From assembly GCA_949316235.1 (NCBI GenBank), contig OX438750.1, positions 1,812,501 through 1,876,500 of the forward strand: a stretch of 64,000 nt of DNA. The letters are read 5' to 3'. The stretch comes from Oegoconia quadripuncta (taxonomy: Eukaryota > Arthropoda > Insecta > Lepidoptera > Autostichidae). Shown here piece by piece: positions 30,223-41,905 of the stretch (position 1 is the first letter of the stretch; the number at the start of each line of letters is the position of its first letter). The translations under genes and the position numbers were made by a program. The notes under the pieces were generated by a model. It did no database searches. It was not told the DNA's origin and worked only from the letters and a program-made list of their open reading frames with translations.

Positions 30223-30335
30223 GTGTGTGCGTGTGCGTGTGCGTGTGCGTGTGCGTGTGTGTTTGTGTGTGTGCGAGTTTGCGTGTGTATGAGGGGGTGA
30301 GTGTGTATTGTGATGTGAGTGTGTGGCTGCGTATG
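30160..30335. repeat. TG/CG dinucleotide microsatellite
   Basis: Mostly (TG)n, with an interrupted (TGCG) phase. The histidine/threonine-rich open frames on the other strand are products of the repeat, not genes. Confidence 0.95.
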
Positions 30336-30693
30336 CATGCGTAGAGAAATCGTAATTATTATAATTTATCAGTAAAGTCATATCATGAATAATAATATAT
30401 ATGTATGTAGGTTTATAATATATATGTTATGTTATGTATCTATATCACAGTAGCTATATGTATTATATTTAATGTTAGTTTATTATTTGGTTATTTTTTT
30501 TTTATTTGTTTTGTTTTTCATTGTAGTATTTTTTTATTGCACACAATTTACTGCTAAACCCCTTTACTCCGTTTCCTACTTCAATGATCAGGTTGCCTGG
30601 AAGAGATCTCTTTTTTATTTTTTATTATCAAGGTTTACCAACAATTGTTTACATCAAGACATGTTAATACACATTAAGTAAACTGATACAGTG

Positions 30694-30830
30694 AAGTGTG
30701 TATCTTTTGTAATAATTAATAACGCGGCGGGTCAGTGACCTCATTCGCACTACACACAAACCTTTACAGGTTTTCGTAGGCGTCTTATAGTGAAGATTGT
30801 TCAAATAATGTTCTATGAATAAATAAACCA
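30694..30830 (+). repeat. Dispersed repeat, copy of 5510-5645
   Basis: TTTTGTAATAATTAATAACG through TTCTATGAATAAATAAACC, almost identical to the copy at 5.5 kb. Confidence 0.7.
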
Positions 30831-30840
30831 AAAAAAAAAA

Positions 30841-31238
30841 CAATCACTCATATGACAAGAAAGTTACCTCTCCCGTTACCTCCCGCGCTCGCCCACCAGC
30901 CCAGTGAAACTGAAAAAGTCAAGTCACTAGCAACTAACTGTGCTTGATCAAAAAAAAAGTTATTGGGTGTCGCATTTCAAAGGATGAAGTAAGAGCGCAT
31001 TCAATATTGAAAAATAGACAACTTCACTCAGTGAGTTCAACTTATTTTGAAATATAAGAACTAAGTTATTGCATCCAATTATTTTTTCACCTGAGTGCTT
31101 CTCTGCCCTGTCAACGAAGGATGCTTACATGGTATTTAAATTTAGCATTTCGTAATTTGAATATTGTAATCGTGTTGAGTACATTACACCTATTTTTAGA
31201 TAATAAATAAACAATTTAATGTATTAGCCACTGTAATG
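30841..31238. other. Unassigned stretch
   Basis: No gene or element recognised. Confidence 0.3.
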
Positions 31239-31240
31239 TA

Positions 31241-31757
31241 CAGTCGAGAATGAAAAGGTTCGTCATCTTAAAGTTGACTTTTGCCTAAGGACAAGTTCTT
31301 GATTTGATATTCAACGCTAACATGACATATTTGTGCCGCATTATGACATATTTATTTACCGACCTTTTCCGAGCTTATGTCTCATTGACATATTTCGTAA
31401 ATATTACATGGCATTTGATAAAGATAGTAATATTGCATTTCTTTCTTACCACAATCGAATATAGCCGACTTTGTCCGATTTGCTGTTACTATAGCAAAAG
31501 ATAAACACACTGACTGTGACGAACGGTTATTGATTGATGCTATGGATGATTTGAAAATGTAAATGAAAGGTTTTAGTTCAACAATTTATAGTCAAGGAAC
31601 ACTAGTTCGACTAAATATGAACCCAGTCGTCAACGAGTTAAGTATAATTTTCTACGCAACAGTATAGTGTGTTACTTAGTTTATAAAGGTAACATGTGCT
31701 TACTAAGTGTAAAATTAAAGTATTTGGAAACTGACGAACCTATTCATTCCGCGACTG
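31241..31757. mobile_element. TA-flanked TIR element (CAGTCG ends)
   Basis: CAGTCGAGAATGAAAAGGTT at the left and the reverse complement of CCTATTCATTCCGCGACTG at the right form a ~28 bp imperfect inverted repeat. TA follows both ends (31239-31240, 31758-31759). 517 bp with no transposase-like frame that I can identify. Confidence 0.7.
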
Positions 31758-32066
31758 TACTTAGATATTAAACGATCGTTTAGCAAATACAAAGTTCATG
31801 ATTAAGTTAAAACTTGTCCTTATTTCCGAAGATGTAACTGCAAAACAATACCAATTGAGTGTTTAAGATCTTTCAATAGCGTTAGATTGCGTAGATAGCA
31901 AAAGATTAAATTAATTGAAACATTACAGATCATAGATGAGTATGTATAGGTACTTAGAGATTCAAAAATAACAGTCTACATGCATGATTCAATCATATTT
32001 AGAAAATAAGCCGAAAAAAGAAGCAGACATCAATGGGGCAACGTCACCAGCGTTTGGACTTAGATA

Positions 32067-32120
32067 GGCGTACCACAAGGTTCCATATTGGAACCTTTTC
32101 TGTTTCTAGTTTATAATAAA
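32067..32120 (+). pseudogene. LINE reverse-transcriptase motif remnant
   Basis: Eighteen codons read GVPQGSILEPFLFLVYNK and stop. GVPQGS-x-LGP-LF is a core RT motif; here G-to-E has replaced the usual glycine. The flanks no longer read as RT. Confidence 0.6.
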
Positions 32121-32724
32121 TAATCCCATTCATATCTATTTTTTATTTTCATTTTTGTAATCTGAAGAATGTAATTTTATGTATTGAATGTACGTATAGA
32201 ACGAAATGTAATGTCTTCTATACACATTTGCTCCTTCTTTTCTGGGACGTCAGCTTTGTGAATGAGCAGTATGTCAGTCATTTTTAAATCATGTTAAATA
32301 ATTGAACCGCCAGAAGTTGGCAAAATAACCGCCTTCCGTAAGGTTCCATCTCTCTATCTCGATCTTTACCAATCTACATGCGACTAAGGTGTTATATCCA
32401 ATCGAACAAAAAAAAAACAATAATCAAAATTGGTTAACAATTGACGAAAATATGGGTGAATATACATAACAAATTACTGTACATACGTTTTCAAGTGATA
32501 ATTTTATCCTATGAAATAAACCTTTCACACTATTGACTGTGATAAAGTAAAATTGAAATAAACGAATCTAAAACAAGAACCTTGAGATGGCCTAGTGCAG
32601 ACGTCGAGGCAACTGAAATAAGTCTACAAATATAGGAGATATCGGCTTCGAATAAATTTTTCTTGCACTCTAAGTTTGAAACTCAAGGTCCACTGAGACC
32701 GGTAGCTTCAAGTTTTAAAACGTA

Positions 32725-32860
32725 TTTCTAAACGCCTGTGATGTCACTGGGGACCCAACAGCTGGCATCTTCCAACATTCTACGTTAAGCATTTGCATGA
32801 ACGAGAAAATTCTGCCAGCGTTCTGGATACCATGCCAGGCAAAACTCGACAGTAATGGAT
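32725..32860 (+). pseudogene. Decayed coding block shared with 57.5 kb
   Basis: Codons from 32736 preserve GDP-AG-F and LSIC, in line with 57529-57630, then shift frame. Element type unknown. Confidence 0.4.
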
Positions 32861-33712
32861 TTTCAATGAAAATTGCTGGTTGCTAAAATTCACCACCAAT
32901 GAAATTCCATATAACTTTGCTGGTCTCCATTTGGTTAGCGCGGAAAAATCGACTTTGCTCAAAGAAGGTTGTCAAAATAATGACCACATTACAAGCGTTT
33001 TTCAGTAAAATACATTGACATTTTCATTGTAAGTATATACGACAGGGAATTGGGGCCTAAATGTGTGTGTATACTTACTTACATTTCAGTAAGCATAAAA
33101 CATTATTTATGATGCAGTGATATTCTGTTCAGCTTTCAGCTGTCAGTGACAAAAGATAAGGCCAACAATGACACTTGCGTACGAACGTACTCGTAGTTAA
33201 GGGGAAGTACCTATGCCTGTCGCTATTGCCTTCGGTACATATATGTATTAGCAAAGTTAAGACGTCATCAGTTTCTTTCTTATTATTACCCTTAGCCTTA
33301 TTAATTATCTTATTATCTTCAGAAATCTGAACAGGTGACATTGTGGTCGTATCGAAAGATTATCTATGTTATATATTACTGCTTGGTGTTAATGTATATA
33401 GATGCATGTTTATTCTTTTTCTTTTTTGAGAGTGTGCTGTATATAATGATCAACAATAATAGTACTTTTTTCAAATAAGCTACACTTTATGGGATTCGAA
33501 TGTTTATGGCGTTACTCGATACTCAATATCACATTTTCTTTTCCCCTGCAATTGCAGGTATACATAAGGCATTTTGTTTGGAAATGCTTAGTTATGAAAG
33601 TAATTAATTAGTGAAGCTGTAAGTCCATAAGTAACAAATTATTGTACCCAAAACATTTGTAAGACTGTTTGTTTCTTATACAAATAAAAAAATTAAAATA
33701 CTATGGTCGAAG

Positions 33713-33901
33713 GTAGCAATAGAGTCATGTAGGGCACGATCTCCTTTCAGTATGCGCCGGTAGTACTCTTGCTTGGTTATGTTAGCCTGGTACATGCGGG
33801 CTTTATCTGAGGTCCCATGTAGCAATAGACTCTCGTAGGGTACTGTATACCTTCAGTAAGCGCCGCAGAATGGCTCTTATGCGGTTATGTGAGCCTGGTA
33901 C
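33713..33901 (+). repeat. Two-unit degenerate tandem repeat
   Basis: Units of about 106 bp start GTAGCAATAGA at 33713 and 33819 and end GTGAGCCTGGTACC-like at 33793 and 33901. Confidence 0.55.
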
Positions 33902-34227
33902 CGGGTGGAGTCAAGTAGTGTCTATTTTCGTAGGCAAATGTTTGGAAGCCCTTCAGATCTGAAGCTTTGCACTACGTTAACTAATGCGTTTATAATTAGA
34001 TGTTCTTGCTTGCGAGGCTTGAGCAGCGAAGCAGTGAAGCGGAGTGAATCATCTTTGATGTTGCGTGCTTTAGATCCGAGGCTCACTGCTTGCCTCTATT
34101 TACAAGAGTGGGTAGTAGCATACTTTCGCGATAATTTTCTCAGTCGGTAGACAGACTCTACATCATCTGTATATAGACGGTACTTAACTTTTTTAACCGC
34201 CTCCTTGGCTCAATGTAAATAACATAT

Positions 34228-34379
34228 TGGTGTCGATTCGGATATACACCAACTAAACTAAACTAAATTAAAACCAGTTTTGGAGTGGTGCCGTCTCATC
34301 CTACTGTTCCAGGGAGAAAGAGACAGTACTACTTGAAAACTGGTTTTAGTTTAGTTGGTGTACATCCGAATCGACACCA
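34228..34379. mobile_element. Hairpin MITE inside a SINE head
   Basis: TGGTGTCGATTCGG at one end and its exact reverse complement at the other; the arms continue as ACCAACTAAACTAAA and TTTAGTTTAGTTGGT, so the 152 bp can fold almost end to end. It interrupts the tRNA-like head of the SINE. Confidence 0.75.
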
Positions 34380-34533
34380 TTGTTTACGAATCGGAGTTCG
34401 CGGGTTTGATCCCAGCGGGGAACATGTTTAGTACTCGGTCTGGTTGGTGGTAGGGCATTTTAAATGTCCGCCTGGCTAGCTACCACCTTCTTATCTAAAG
34501 TCTGCCGCCAAACAGCAATGCTAATAGTAATAA

Positions 34534-34800
34534 CGACTGTTTGGTGTAGTTCTTAGAAACTCAGACCACTATACCGAAACGTTGCGGGTTCGAATCCCGC
34601 TTGGGGCATATGTTTGTATGATGAATACAGACATGTGTTCCCGAGTTATGGATGTTTTTCATTTATATATGTATTTATTTACAAAAATAAATGTATTTGT
34701 GTAGTTTATCAACCATATGGTGTCCATAACACAAGCTTAGATGCTTACTGTGGACCTAGATGGCGCTGTGTATATGTGCAAAGATATTTATTTATATTAT
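34534..34800 (+). repeat. SINE family B inserted in SINE C
   Basis: Complete head, B box (GGGTTCGAATCCCGC), body and TTTA tail. The host SINE C core breaks at AATGCTAATAG and resumes after the tail. Confidence 0.85.
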
Positions 34801-35184
34801 ATTGTTATCATCAGAGATAAGATAGCTAAAATGGAGTTTCCGGGTCAGTACGCTTCTACCATTAGCCTCATCGTCACTTAATATCAGGTGACCCAAGTCT
34901 AGTCGTACCCCGTTATTCATAAACAAAATCTTTGGTTTTAGACTGCGTATGAACTATCCAAATGGCATCACTTCATTGGTGTTAAAACAGGAGTTTGGAA
35001 CCAATGGGAACTCAGTCACACACCGACTTCGTTCGCGAACTGTCGTATCAAATGCTGATTTTTATTGTAAAAAAAATTGCATCATTTACCACAGAACAGT
35101 GACCAAAAAACAAGCGAATATCGTTTATTTATTTATTTTATACAAAACACTAACAGCAGGTTAAAAGCTTTTTGTTTTTTTTTA

Positions 35185-35460
35185 TGGTTAACTGGATACG
35201 AATTTGACCACAATCTCACCTGATGGAAAGTGACGATGTGGTCGGAGATGAAGCACGCGATCTCAGTAAATGCCTATTCACTCTGCTCTTGAAGATTCCA
35301 AGGTTGTAGGATTCAGGAAAGACTGACGCCGGAAGGGAGTTCCATGCCTTGACTGTTCGCACTATGAATGAAGAATCGAATCGCTTAGTGCGAATGTTCG
35401 GTATGTTAACTACATACATACATACAACTACAACTACATACATACAAAGTATAATAAACA
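35185..35460 (-). pseudogene. LINE C-terminus and 3' UTR (5' truncated)
   Basis: Minus-strand codons give RTKRFDSSFIVRTVKAWNSL, then NLGIFKSRVNRHLLRSRA. The 3' UTR ends in poly(A) (poly(T) at 35172-35182). Relatives: 8578, 55246 (minus), 56105 and 61485 (plus). Confidence 0.75.
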
Positions 35461-36014
35461 TAATATATTACTCGTAAAACTCATTGTTTTAATCAATATT
35501 GTAATTTGTTCTTGCACTTTATGTGATCGATTTATTGATTGTGTGCACAGACTAAAAAAATATTTGGTAGTGCGCGGTGCTTTTGGCTATTTTCGTGGCG
35601 GTTCTCGAAGATTCTAAGAGATGGCGCTGTTTTATCTACCAAGAAAAGCGCGAAAATGTTTTGTTTGGGGACCAAATCCATAGCATATAAATTAATGGAT
35701 GCGATTTGAAATCATAACGTCAGGTATTTGAATTGTTAGCACCTTAACACTTTGAAGACACATTGCCAGATGTTGCGTTTAATTTGACGTTGTCAAGATT
35801 AAATGAGCTTTGTGTATGCTTAGTCTGTGGTAATAATTAATGTGAATGTTGCGTCTTCATGACGATATAGATGGATAAAGATGGACGTGAGACACTCCTC
35901 AAAACCTAGAGGAACTAAAAAAGGAAGTAAAGGTCGTTGGATAGGTCAGTCAAAAATATTATAGGTTATCTTATACAGTTTTTCGATTTAGGGATCCGTT
36001 TAGGAAGTATTACA

Positions 36015-36280
36015 TAAATAATAAATATCTTTGCACATACACACAGCGCCATCTAGGTCCACAGTAAGCATCTAGGCTTGTGTTATGAATACCAGATGGT
36101 TGATAAACTACACAAATACATTTTTTTTTGTAAATAAATACATGTATAAATGAGAAACATCCATAACTCGGGAACACATGTCTGTAGTCATCATACAAAC
36201 ATATGCCCCTAACGGGATTCGAAACCGCGACCTTTTGGTACAGTAGCAGAGTTTCTAACCACTACACCAAACAGATCGTC
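36015..36280 (-). repeat. SINE family B copy
   Basis: Full-length; B box GGTTTCGAATCCCGT on the minus strand has one change from the family form. Confidence 0.85.
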
Positions 36281-36544
36281 AAAACTACGAAAAGGGTATA
36301 TCAAGTCGAAATGTAATTGGGTACAATTTTTTTACAAAATTAATTAAATAGGTACGAAGCCTGTTAATGCTTTTAAATATTACATGAAGCTAGAATATAA
36401 ACAGTAGAATTCAGCTATTTTGACAATGTAAAAAAACTGCGTTGAAATAGTGCCAATTAGTGCCCACAGGAAAGACATTGTGCCACAGTAGTTTATGAGT
36501 TAATCATTGCTGGAGTCCTCATTCTCATACGAAGTTTGATGTAC

Positions 36545-36990
36545 CTGTGATAAAACTAAGTAAAGTTTGTACTATGGATACTAGATAACGGATAAACATA
36601 CGTAAATATTTATATAAACATCCATGACTCAGGAATAAAGGTAGGAATGGACATATTTTATTTGGACATGTTCATATTAATTAGTTAATATTGTTTCTCA
36701 TCACATATAGTACTTATTAATGTTTTGCATACCTATAAGATAACACTTTTTGATTTCAATATGCAGAACTTTCAGATGTACTTAACAATTAGGAAATTAT
36801 TTGTGCTAACCCACTTAATTACTCGTATTGAATTTCGTGATGATAGGTTTGCCTGGAAGAAATCGAATGTAGTTTCTATAAGATATTTAAATGTACCTTC
36901 CTTATTTAAACAATAAAGCGTATTTGATTGATTGATTGAAATTCATCACATAAACATTTACCCGTCGCGGGATTCGAACCCGCAACTGTA
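36545..36990 (-). repeat. SINE family A copy split by a retroposed tail
   Basis: Body at 36545-36640 and B-box part at 36945-36990 belong together. Between them lies ~300 bp ending in AATAAAGCGTATTTGATTGATTGATTG, a LINE/SINE tail with (TTGA) repeats. Confidence 0.7.
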
Positions 36991-37254
36991 TGATTGTATA
37001 TGTATATATGATTGATAGGAATGTATATGATTATAATTTATATCCCAAAAAAATATGTATAAATAGTGCCACCGAAATATTCAAGTCCTGTAATGCCTCA
37101 TAAACAACGAAGTTATTTAGACGTCTTTCTGAAACGGGGCAGAGCAGATGACTGACTGTTTGCTGGCCAGACTTAAAATCCAAATCGGACAATTTTGTAC
37201 TGGAGCATGGAATGTGTAGTATTCTATGTAATAACACATCATCTGATTTAAGAG

Positions 37255-37635
37255 CCATGCTCTTGTCGGTGGCGATTTTTCCATATCTCTCTGCTCTCTG
37301 CCTTCCTCTTGACCTCCTGATACGACACGACGTTCAACTTCTCTTTTATTTGCTGCATGTAGCTTATTCTCGGTCTTCCCCTTTTCTTTTCCCTTCTATT
37401 CTTCCTTCTATTATAGTTTTGATGAAATCATCGTGTCGTATAAGGTGTCCCAGCATTTTCCCTCTTCTATTCTCAATTACTTGCAACAATTTCCTTTTTT
37501 CCTTTACTATATTTAAAACCTCTTCGTTCGTTTTCTTCTCTGTCCAGCTGATACGTTCCATTCTCCTCCAGCACCACATCTCAAAAGCTTTCAATCTAAT
37601 AACACACGATGTATAAAAAAGCGCGGCCGACAAAA
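37255..37635 (-). pseudogene. LINE C-terminal fragment
   Basis: Minus-strand codons 37633-37364 (RLKAFEMWCWRRMERISWTE, RGKMLGHLIRHDD, EGRIEGKRK) are the C-terminal region of an endonuclease-RT LINE. After a frameshift it continues to about 37260 with a MQQIKEKL and REIW segment. Probably RTE-like. Confidence 0.7.
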
Positions 37636-37919
37636 AGTCCGTCGAGTATTAAATAATATACAGTCCCTGACCCTGCCGGCTTGATATACCATTTCAGTTG
37701 AGTATACTCATATATGTAGGAAGAAGTTGAAGTCCTGCTTCACTTAAGCACAAAAGGAAGGTGGCCTCCACTTCATGCATAGTTTTACAAATGTTTGTGG
37801 CACACAAAGCCACACGAAGTTTGGAATACGATAGCCGAAAATTTCATATAAACTTTTCCTCCGCTAAAGTAGATACTGTTTTAACTGACTTCATTTTATA
37901 CACGGTGAAATTTCTGTCT

Positions 37920-38590
37920 TTACACCCCCGGGAAGAGACCTGGGGTCAGTGACGAGGGGGACGTGGCGGCTGGCTGCAGTATTTATTGTGTCCTAACATT
38001 ACGGTAACACAAGGACAGCGACACGGGGAACATGATGAATTGAGAAACACTTTTCATCACTACGATTCATTATTTATGTGCATGGTGACATCCAAGGAAA
38101 GAGACTTTGGGATACTGACGATTGGGACATGATGAATTGGGGAATATGACAACTGGTTGCAGCATTTATTAATTATGTGCCTTGATCTCCAAGGAAAAAG
38201 ACTTTGGGATACTGACGATTGGGACATGATGAATTGGGGAATATGACAACTGGTTACAGCATTTCATATTTATGTGCCTTGACATCCAAGGAAAGAGACT
38301 TTGGGATACTGACGATTAGGAGATGATGAATTTGGAAATGTACTGGTTGCAGCATTTATTAATTATGTGCCTTGACATCCAAGGAAAGAGACTTTGGGAT
38401 ACTGACGATTGGGAGGGACATGATGAATTTGGAAATATACTGGTTGCAGCATTTATTAATTATGTGCCTTGACATCCAACGAAAAAGACTTTGGGATACT
38501 GACGATTGGGACATGATGAATTTGGAAATGTACTGGTTGAAGCATTTATTATTTATGTGTTGTAACACCTACGGGAATAGACTTGGTCAA
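37920..38590. repeat. 97-bp minisatellite
   Basis: Unit landmark CCAAGGAAAGAGACTTTGGG starts near 38092, 38189, 38286, 38379 and 38476 (spacing 93-97 bp), with degenerate units at both ends (37925-38090 and after 38560). Each unit also contains GGGACATGATGAATT and TGCAGCATTTATTAATTATG. Confidence 0.9.
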
Positions 38591-38599
38591 AGGCAAAGT

Positions 38600-39195
38600 C
38601 AAAAATGCTTTATTTTGTAGGTGCACAGAGTACACTTAAAATAGTCAATTTTAAATTTTTTAAGCTACTGCTTGTTCAATATGCAATTTTCCCCGGAGAG
38701 GAACAAGCAAGAAACTCGACGGATTGCTCTTTTAAAATCAGGCTTTGATTTTACATAAAGGTTTTTCTATTACAAAAAGGTTTTTATATTTCATTATTAA
38801 TTGTGAAATAGCCTGGCATGCGAACGATCTGATTATGTCTAGGGATGATTATCATCTGAATAGTCTGATATTTTATAATATGCTTTGTTAATAAGTTTCT
38901 GTTTTATAGTATCCTTATTTATTGGGTGGAAGATTTTGTATATCAACTGGAAATTATTGAAAAAGCGTATACATAACCCTTTGAATGAATTACTGACTTT
39001 GCGGAGGCGACTTATGTGACCTACAAGTATATCCTTATTTCTTGTATTGACATCATGTTTATCACTATTTTTTTTGACATTCATTAGATTTTCAAAAATG
39101 TACTGTGCCGAAAAGGGGAATGGGACTAATTGGGAAAATTGGTCCAATCTCTTACGGGTTGGTCTTAGTCTATGGCAGATTATGTTTGACGACAA
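38600..39195 (-). pseudogene. LINE C-terminus and 3' UTR
   Basis: Minus-strand frame 39195-38839 has NTRNKDILVGHISRLRKVSN and AYYKISDYSDD, the C-terminal end of a Daphne/CR1-like LINE (clade tentative). The 3' UTR continues to about 38600 and matches 50390-50890. Confidence 0.7.
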
Positions 39196-39343
39196 TAATT
39201 AAGTTGTAACGACAAAGTAGATTGTAAATGTCAAACAAAACTCCGATTGCTCAAACACCTCTAATTCGCCGGATTTATTCATGTTTGATTTGTAAATTCA
39301 GTTTACAATTCCGTTCCCAGGCGCAAGTAAACAGTCATTAATA

Positions 39344-39375
39344 ATGAGTGCGAGTGTTGGTATCGATTTTGGCAC
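39344..39375 (+). CDS. Hsp70-type gene, first coding exon (candidate)
   Basis: ATG plus nine codons and two bases, then a GTGAGT donor at 39376. The ten residues are MSASVGIDFG followed by AC, most likely threonine. GIDFGT is the phosphate-1 motif found at the extreme N-terminus of Hsp70-superfamily ATPases, and introns right after it occur in such genes. The upstream ~100 bp is not repeat-like and could be the 5' UTR and promoter. No second exon was found in the window, so the intron is long or the copy is not expressed. It lies antisense inside the large RasGEF intron. The match is short, so chance is possible. Confidence 0.4.
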
Positions 39376-39449
39376 GTGAGTGACACTTTCCAGTTAGATT
39401 TTAATAAATTCAGAGTTAGAAAATCTTCAATTGATTAATTAAGGCCATG

Positions 39450-40165
39450 TCGGAATACAGGACAAGGAAATCGAACCAATAATGCCTGGAAAAGTTATTG
39501 GTCTGTGAAAGAGTTAATGAAGGGTGACCTTCCAATGGCACTAAAGCGAAAGCTTATGGACATGTGCATTTTTCCCATTCTTACGTACGGTGCTCAGACT
39601 GGTCTTTGACGGAACGTCAGAAATCAAAGCTCAGGGTTTGCCAGAGGAGCATTGAACATAGCATATTGGGAGTCAAACTGATCGACCGCGTCAGAAATGC
39701 ACTACGCTCACGGACTCGAATCTCTGACGTAGGGAAAAAAGCGGCAGCGTTGAAGTGGGACTGGGCGGGTCACGTGGGCCGCATGTCGTGCGAGTTGTGG
39801 GCATTACATATGGAACTGAAACGTGGTCGCTCACTATGGGCCTCATAAGAAAGCTCAAGGTCACCCAAAGGGAAATGCTCGGTGTCTCTGCGGGATCGAA
39901 TCAGAAATGAGGAGATCCGCAGGAGAACCAAGGTGACCGATATAGCCCGAAGAATTGCTAAACTAAGTGGCATTGCTCGTAGGACCGCCGGTCGTTGAGG
40001 GGGACAGGTTCTCGAGTGGCGACTACGCACTGGAAGACGCAGCGTGGTCAGGCGCCCCAAGAGGGGGACCGACGAAAAGACGCGGGAAGCCGCTGGATGC
40101 GGGCAGCGCATGACCGATCCTTGTGGAGATCTTTGGGGGAGGCCTTTGTCCAGCAGTGGACGTCT
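39450..40165 (+). pseudogene. RTE-type LINE C-terminal fragments
   Basis: Codons near 39564 give GAQTW-like and LTERQKSKLRVCQRSIEHS, then WDWAGHVGRM. A second overlapping piece from 39790 repeats the ERTWSLTM-type region and ends with GGCCTTTGTCCAGCAGTGGA, the usual RTE 3' end. Several frameshifts. Confidence 0.75.
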
Positions 40166-40361
40166 TAACAATTATTTCAAAGTGTATTTGTATTGACTTG
40201 TTTAAAAAGAGCCAACCCCTGAGTTTCTTGCTCGTTCTTCTCTGGGGAGACTGCCTAGTGAATGAGCGATAACTGTATGTCATGACGATTTGAAATGTTT
40301 TAACTTACGAAATAAAACGTTTTTGATTTGATTTGATTTGATTTGATTTGATTTGATTTGA
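40166..40361 (+). repeat. LINE 3' tail with (TTTGA)n
   Basis: Same family as 28905-29110, ending in an ATTTG pentanucleotide run at 40321-40361. Confidence 0.75.
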
Positions 40362-40582
40362 CGCCATCAAGGACTGTAGAAATTATGTGTAATCACCACG
40401 TGTTCTCATTCTGTCCAAAACACAGTTTATCCACGTCAGTGATCCGTACATTAAAATTTACTAGGTTCGTTAATGAGAAGCCCGAAAGCTTACTCTTTTA
40501 TGTAGGCCTAAACGTTCTTTGATCTTTGATATTTACGCAGAGTTATACTGAGTTTAAAATCCAGTCTCAGCTTATGTTAGCT

Positions 40583-41020
40583 TTAACGTCTCCGTGGCTT
40601 AATGTAAACATAATAAGGCTTATAAAAAGGAGGTCGAGAGTTCGATTTTCAGCGGGGGTATATGTGTAGTTACTCGGCTTGGTTGGTGATAGGCAGTGAC
40701 GTAGCTAGACGGCGGCGATACGGGTTAAATTTCGTGTAAGTACCCAACTAAGTTTTTAAAAATTAGTATGTCGTAGATAGCGATAGAATTCATTATTGGT
40801 TGGTGGTAGGACATTTTAAATGTCCGCCTGGCTAGCTACCACCATATTATCTAAATCTGCCGCCAAGCAGCAATGTTAATATAGCATTGTTGTGTTCAGG
40901 TTGTCAGCGATAAGATAGCCAGTCCTCCAAATATGTTGGGGTTTACGGGTCAGTACGCTTACACCTTTGACCTAATCTTCACTTCACATCTGGTGTGGTT
41001 GAGGTCAAGAACAAACAGCT
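40583..41020 (+). repeat. SINE family C copy with a ~100 bp insertion
   Basis: Head and B-box part to 40690, core from 40796. The break carries the direct repeat TTGGTTGGTG on each side. Confidence 0.75.
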
Positions 41021-41219
41021 TCTCCGGCTACTTCTTGTTTAGGCTTTAATTAGTTTTTTGGAGCGTGTTAAACCTGGCGTGTTCGTCCAGAGTTTAAGAG
41101 ATGCTTGATGGTGAAGCGAATTAAGCTTTTTGGGATACCGCAGAGAGGCTCAGGGCTGTGCTGAGTTCCTTTAGCCTCCAATTTCCAAAAATAATCAATA
41201 CAATACATTTGTATTAAAT

Positions 41220-41400
41220 TTTTTGTATTTAATACAAGTACTCTTTATTGCGCAAAATAATTTACAATAATTTTTGATGATAACAATAGAACACAATTAG
41301 GCGGTCTTATCGCTAAAAGCGATCTCTTCCAGACAACCCACAGTCATGGGACATTTGTAGGTAGAAAAACACGTAGCGTGCACGATACTAAAACTATTAA
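41220..41400 (-). repeat. Retroelement 3' tail
   Basis: The reverse complement matches 53330-53500 (GGAAGAGATCGCTTTTAG, GATAAGACCGCCTAAT, CGCAATAAAGAG). Confidence 0.6.
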
Positions 41401-41509
41401 CTAACTAGGTATACTTTTAATTATTTATATATAAAAATTTTATTTATTTATATTATATATATATAATTTATTATATTATATATATAAATTAAAATACTTT
41501 TTTTTTTTT

Positions 41510-41905
41510 TTCTTTTAATTAGAATTTAGAAAGAACCTTAATCTGGACTAATGTCGAGATAAGGTCTACGATGGAACGAGCTTTCCCAGAAGATGCCTAT
41601 TTAACCTGACTTTAAAGAGCTGCGGGTTATATGCGATTGGAAACACAGACGGAGGCAATGCGTTCCACTCCTTAGCCGTGCGCATGAGAAACGAAGACCT
41701 AAAACGCTTGGTCCTTATAAATGGCACGTCAACTAAGTGCGGGTGATATCCTGCGGTACGTCTTGAATTTCGATTTAAGAACGGGGATGGCGGGATCAAC
41801 TCATGCAGTACTTCAGCACACTCTCCGAAATATATCCGATAGAAGATTGAAAGGCATGCGACTTTCCGTCGGTGTTCAAGGCTGCGTAGATGGGATTAAT
41901 ATATA
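41510..41905 (-). pseudogene. LINE C-terminus, near-identical to 3714-4020
   Basis: Reads further upstream than the copy at 3.7 kb: KVACLSIFYRIYFGECAEVL precedes the shared RTAKEWNALPPSV block, with no stop between. The 3' poly(A) is at 41500-41512 (as T). Confidence 0.75.

Larger units (their letters stand above)
31760..33700. other. Long stretch with little recognisable content
   Basis: Apart from the two fragments listed separately (32067 and 32730), I see no exon, SINE or terminal repeat here. It is the least transposon-dense part of the window. Confidence 0.3.
34195..34925 (+). repeat. SINE family C copy broken by a MITE and a SINE B
   Basis: Head (AACCGCCTCCTTGGCTCAAT) at 34195, B box at about 34400, core to 34533, then resumption at about 34800 (CATCAGAGATAAGATAGC). 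The two interruptions are listed separately. Confidence 0.8.

Noticed and set aside
30111..30381. Histidine/threonine-rich open frames on the minus strand
   Set aside because: They are translations of the TG/CG microsatellite.
35545..35830. TIR element with CACAGACTAA ends
   Set aside because: The inverted match is only about 10 bp and no target duplication is evident.
37920..38590. CRISPR-like array
   Set aside because: The whole 97-bp unit is repeated; there are no short repeats with unique spacers, and the context is eukaryotic.
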